This document shows positions 5,796-7,167 of a DNA stretch of 7,167 bases, piece after piece (positions within the stretch are counted from its first letter, which is position 1; the number at the start of each line of letters is the position of its first letter). The stretch is from UBA1151 sp963579925 (lineage in GTDB: Bacteria > Chloroflexota > Dehalococcoidia > Lucifugimonadales > Lucifugimonadaceae): the NCBI GenBank assembly GCA_963579925.1, contig CAUZJA010000148.1:1-7167 (forward strand). Reading direction: 5' to 3'. The notes beneath the pieces are model-generated. The model did not search any database. It was given only the letters and a program-made list of their open reading frames with translations, and was not told the DNA's origin. The position numbers and the translations under genes are program-made.

Positions 5796-6950
5796 CTAGG
5801 CGGCGGTGAAGGGGTTTATTTGTTCGTATTTGCCGCGGACTATGTCTTGCGATTCGACGCCGATCCACTGTTCTAGGATGGTGGCGTAGATGCTGCGGAA
5901 GTCTATGGTGTGGCGCATGTCTTCTGCGTTGAGCCAGTCTGCGGGGTCGATTGATGGGTACTCGGAGTAGAGGCCGCCGGTGACTCGGTCGCCGATGAGG
6001 AATGCGCCACCGCCTGAGCCGTGGTCGGTTCCGCTACCGTTGTCTCGCATGCGTCGGCCGAACTCCGTGAAGACAAGGATCAACACGTTGTCTGCGGCGT
6101 CGTGTGCGCGTAGGTCAGCGAGGAAATCTGTGATGCCGTGCGTGAGTTCTGCGAGGAGCTTCTCGTGGGAGGGTAGCTCCTGGGCGTGGTGGTCGTAGCC
6201 GCCGTGCTGCGTGTAGAAGATGCGGGTTCCGAGTCCGGCGAGGTGGATTCGTGCGACGTCTCGTAGCGCCTGGGCGATCGAATTGTCGGCGTACTCGATG
6301 GTCGACTCGTACATTTCAGGGGCTTTTTTGAGGATGTCTGCGCCGGTGAGTGAGTCACGGCCGGTCTGCCCCAGGTAGTCCATCACCACGCCGGAGCCGA
6401 ATGCTGGCGAATACATGCGCTTGAAGATATCGAGGTCCTTGTTGCGCTCTTCTTCTATCTGCACCGGGGTCATGAGGCCGTAGTTGTCGAGGTTGCCGAT
6501 GGATGCGACGGGCACGCCGGGGGAGGCCATTGCGCGGGGTAGGCCGCGGCCGATGCTGACGCCGGTGAGGACGTTCTTCTTGTCCGGGTCTAGCTCACGG
6601 ATCACCTGGCCTAGCCAGCCTTCGGTGGCGACTGAGGTTGGCTCTGCTGTGTGCCAGATGTCCATGCCGCGGAAGTGCGACCGGCTGGAGTTTTCGTAGC
6701 CGATGCCCTGGATGATCGCCATGTCGCCGTCGTCGAAGATACCTTTGAACGGTTCTGCTGCGCCGTGGAACGCGAGGTCGTCTGTGAAGGGCACCATGTT
6801 GTCTCGCTCGACGCGAATGGTGGGGCGTGCGTCCCAGTAGTGGCCGTTCTCAAACGGGATTACCGTGTTCATGAAGTCGTTGCCGCCGGACTGCTGGATC
6901 ACTACCAGTACGGGGTCTTTTTCTTTTCCGTTAGCGCCGTTAGAAGCCAT
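5796..6950 (-). CDS. DUF1501-family protein (alkaline-phosphatase-like fold)
   Basis: The 384 residues carry the DUF1501 signature in order: QQSGGNDFMNTV (19-30), SRSHF (89-93), HGGYDHH (249-255), FTEFGRR (294-300), NGSGTDHG (304-311) and TIDFRSIYATILEQWIG (348-364). In related phosphatase/sulfatase-like proteins the GGND, GG.D.H and TDHG motifs sit at the metal site; the biochemical role of DUF1501 proteins is not established. Many members begin with a Tat signal, but this one starts MASNGANGKEKDPVLVV with no twin arginine or hydrophobic stretch, so it looks cytosolic or is exported with a partner. The ATG is supported by GGGAG (plus-strand CTCCC 6957-6961) six bases upstream. A probable DUF1800 gene ends 74 bases upstream on the same strand, the usual pairing, suggesting an operon. 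Confidence 0.93.
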   Translation of the reverse strand: MASNGANGKEKDPVLVVIQQSGGNDFMNTVIPFENGHYWDARPTIRVERDNMVPFTDDLAFHGAAEPFKGIFDDGDMAIIQGIGYENSSRSHFRGMDIWHTAEPTSVATEGWLGQVIRELDPDKKNVLTGVSIGRGLPRAMASPGVPVASIGNLDNYGLMTPVQIEEERNKDLDIFKRMYSPAFGSGVVMDYLGQTGRDSLTGADILKKAPEMYESTIEYADNSIAQALRDVARIHLAGLGTRIFYTQHGGYDHHAQELPSHEKLLAELTHGITDFLADLRAHDAADNVLILVFTEFGRRMRDNGSGTDHGSGGGAFLIGDRVTGGLYSEYPSIDPADWLNAEDMRHTIDFRSIYATILEQWIGVESQDIVRGKYEQINPFTAA

Positions 6951-6960
6951 TCATATCTCC

Positions 6961-6988
6961 CAGATTCTCAGGACCAGATTCTCTGGAC
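6961..6988. repeat. 14-bp tandem repeat in the DUF1800-DUF1501 gap
   Basis: CAGATTCTCAGGAC is followed directly by CAGATTCTCTGGAC, 13 of 14 identical. It begins within the complement of the DUF1501 Shine-Dalgarno (CTCCC 6957-6961 ends at its first base). It may be a slippage duplication or a pair of protein-binding sites. Confidence 0.5.
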
Positions 6989-7024
6989 TACTTTAGTAAG
7001 AGTAAATCGATGATTGCTTGGTGG

Positions 7025-7167
7025 TTATCCGAACTGGTACTCGGGGGCTGCTACGACTAGTCGTAGCATGTGGGTTACGTTGGTCAGGGCATCTTCGCGG
7101 TCTGCTGAGAAGTCGATGCTGCCTAGCGAGTTTGCGAAGTCCATAAGGCTGATGCGAGTTTCGTCGC
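7025..7167 (-). CDS. Probable DUF1800 protein, C-terminal end, cut by window edge
   Basis: The minus-strand frame is open from the window edge to TAA at 7025-7027, giving 46 residues: DETRISLMDFANSLG, then DALTNVTHMLRLVVAAPEYQFG. The closing helix with L.L(V)..(S/A)PEYQ is characteristic of DUF1800 proteins, which are regularly encoded next to DUF1501 genes. The position directly upstream of the DUF1501 gene on the same strand supports this. Only the tail is visible, so length, signal peptide and completeness cannot be judged. The function of DUF1800 is not established. Confidence 0.7.
   Translation of the reverse strand, partial: DETRISLMDFANSLGSIDFSADREDALTNVTHMLRLVVAAPEYQFG

Overview
The window reads as a compact, moderately GC-rich bacterial chromosome segment. 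Paired DUF1501/DUF1800-type genes, an NHL-propeller protein, a D-aminoacylase relic, MFS transporters and a family of GC-rich intergenic palindromes recall environmental Chloroflexota (SAR202-like). That assignment is an inference from gene style, not a marker-gene result.

Layout. 1-408 (+) is the 3' end of an MFS_3-type exporter. A GC-rich palindromic repeat exactly fills 409-490. 491-856 (-) is the C-terminal remnant of an N-acyl-D-amino-acid deacylase, abutting the stop codon of a complete HIT-family gene (858-1340, -). 1341-1580 holds a second repeat copy. A cobalamin riboswitch (about 1581-1800) then leads into bluB (1857-2616, +), which makes 5,6-dimethylbenzimidazole, the lower ligand of B12. 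bluB is split by a frameshift that one missing TG unit in a short TG run would explain. A third repeat copy follows, then a complete convergent MFS transporter (2867-4117, -).

The gap 4118-4626 is not empty. It carries a decayed IS6-like transposase on the minus strand with a lost start codon, a 1-base deletion and internal stops. The right third is a same-strand cluster: the C-terminus of a probable DUF1800 protein (7025-7167), a DUF1501 protein (5796-6950), a fourth repeat copy, and a six-bladed NHL beta-propeller protein (4627-5652).

The most coherent regulatory unit is riboswitch plus bluB. Downstream of the aptamer, a pyrimidine-rich strand can pair with the bluB Shine-Dalgarno, suggesting translational repression when cobalamin is plentiful. 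A six-codon leader ORF overlaps the bluB GTG start. The window also shows much decay (frameshifted bluB, deacylase relic, transposase relic) and repeats placed directly against stop codons. I saw no tRNA, rRNA or CRISPR array, and no wholly new multi-gene system.
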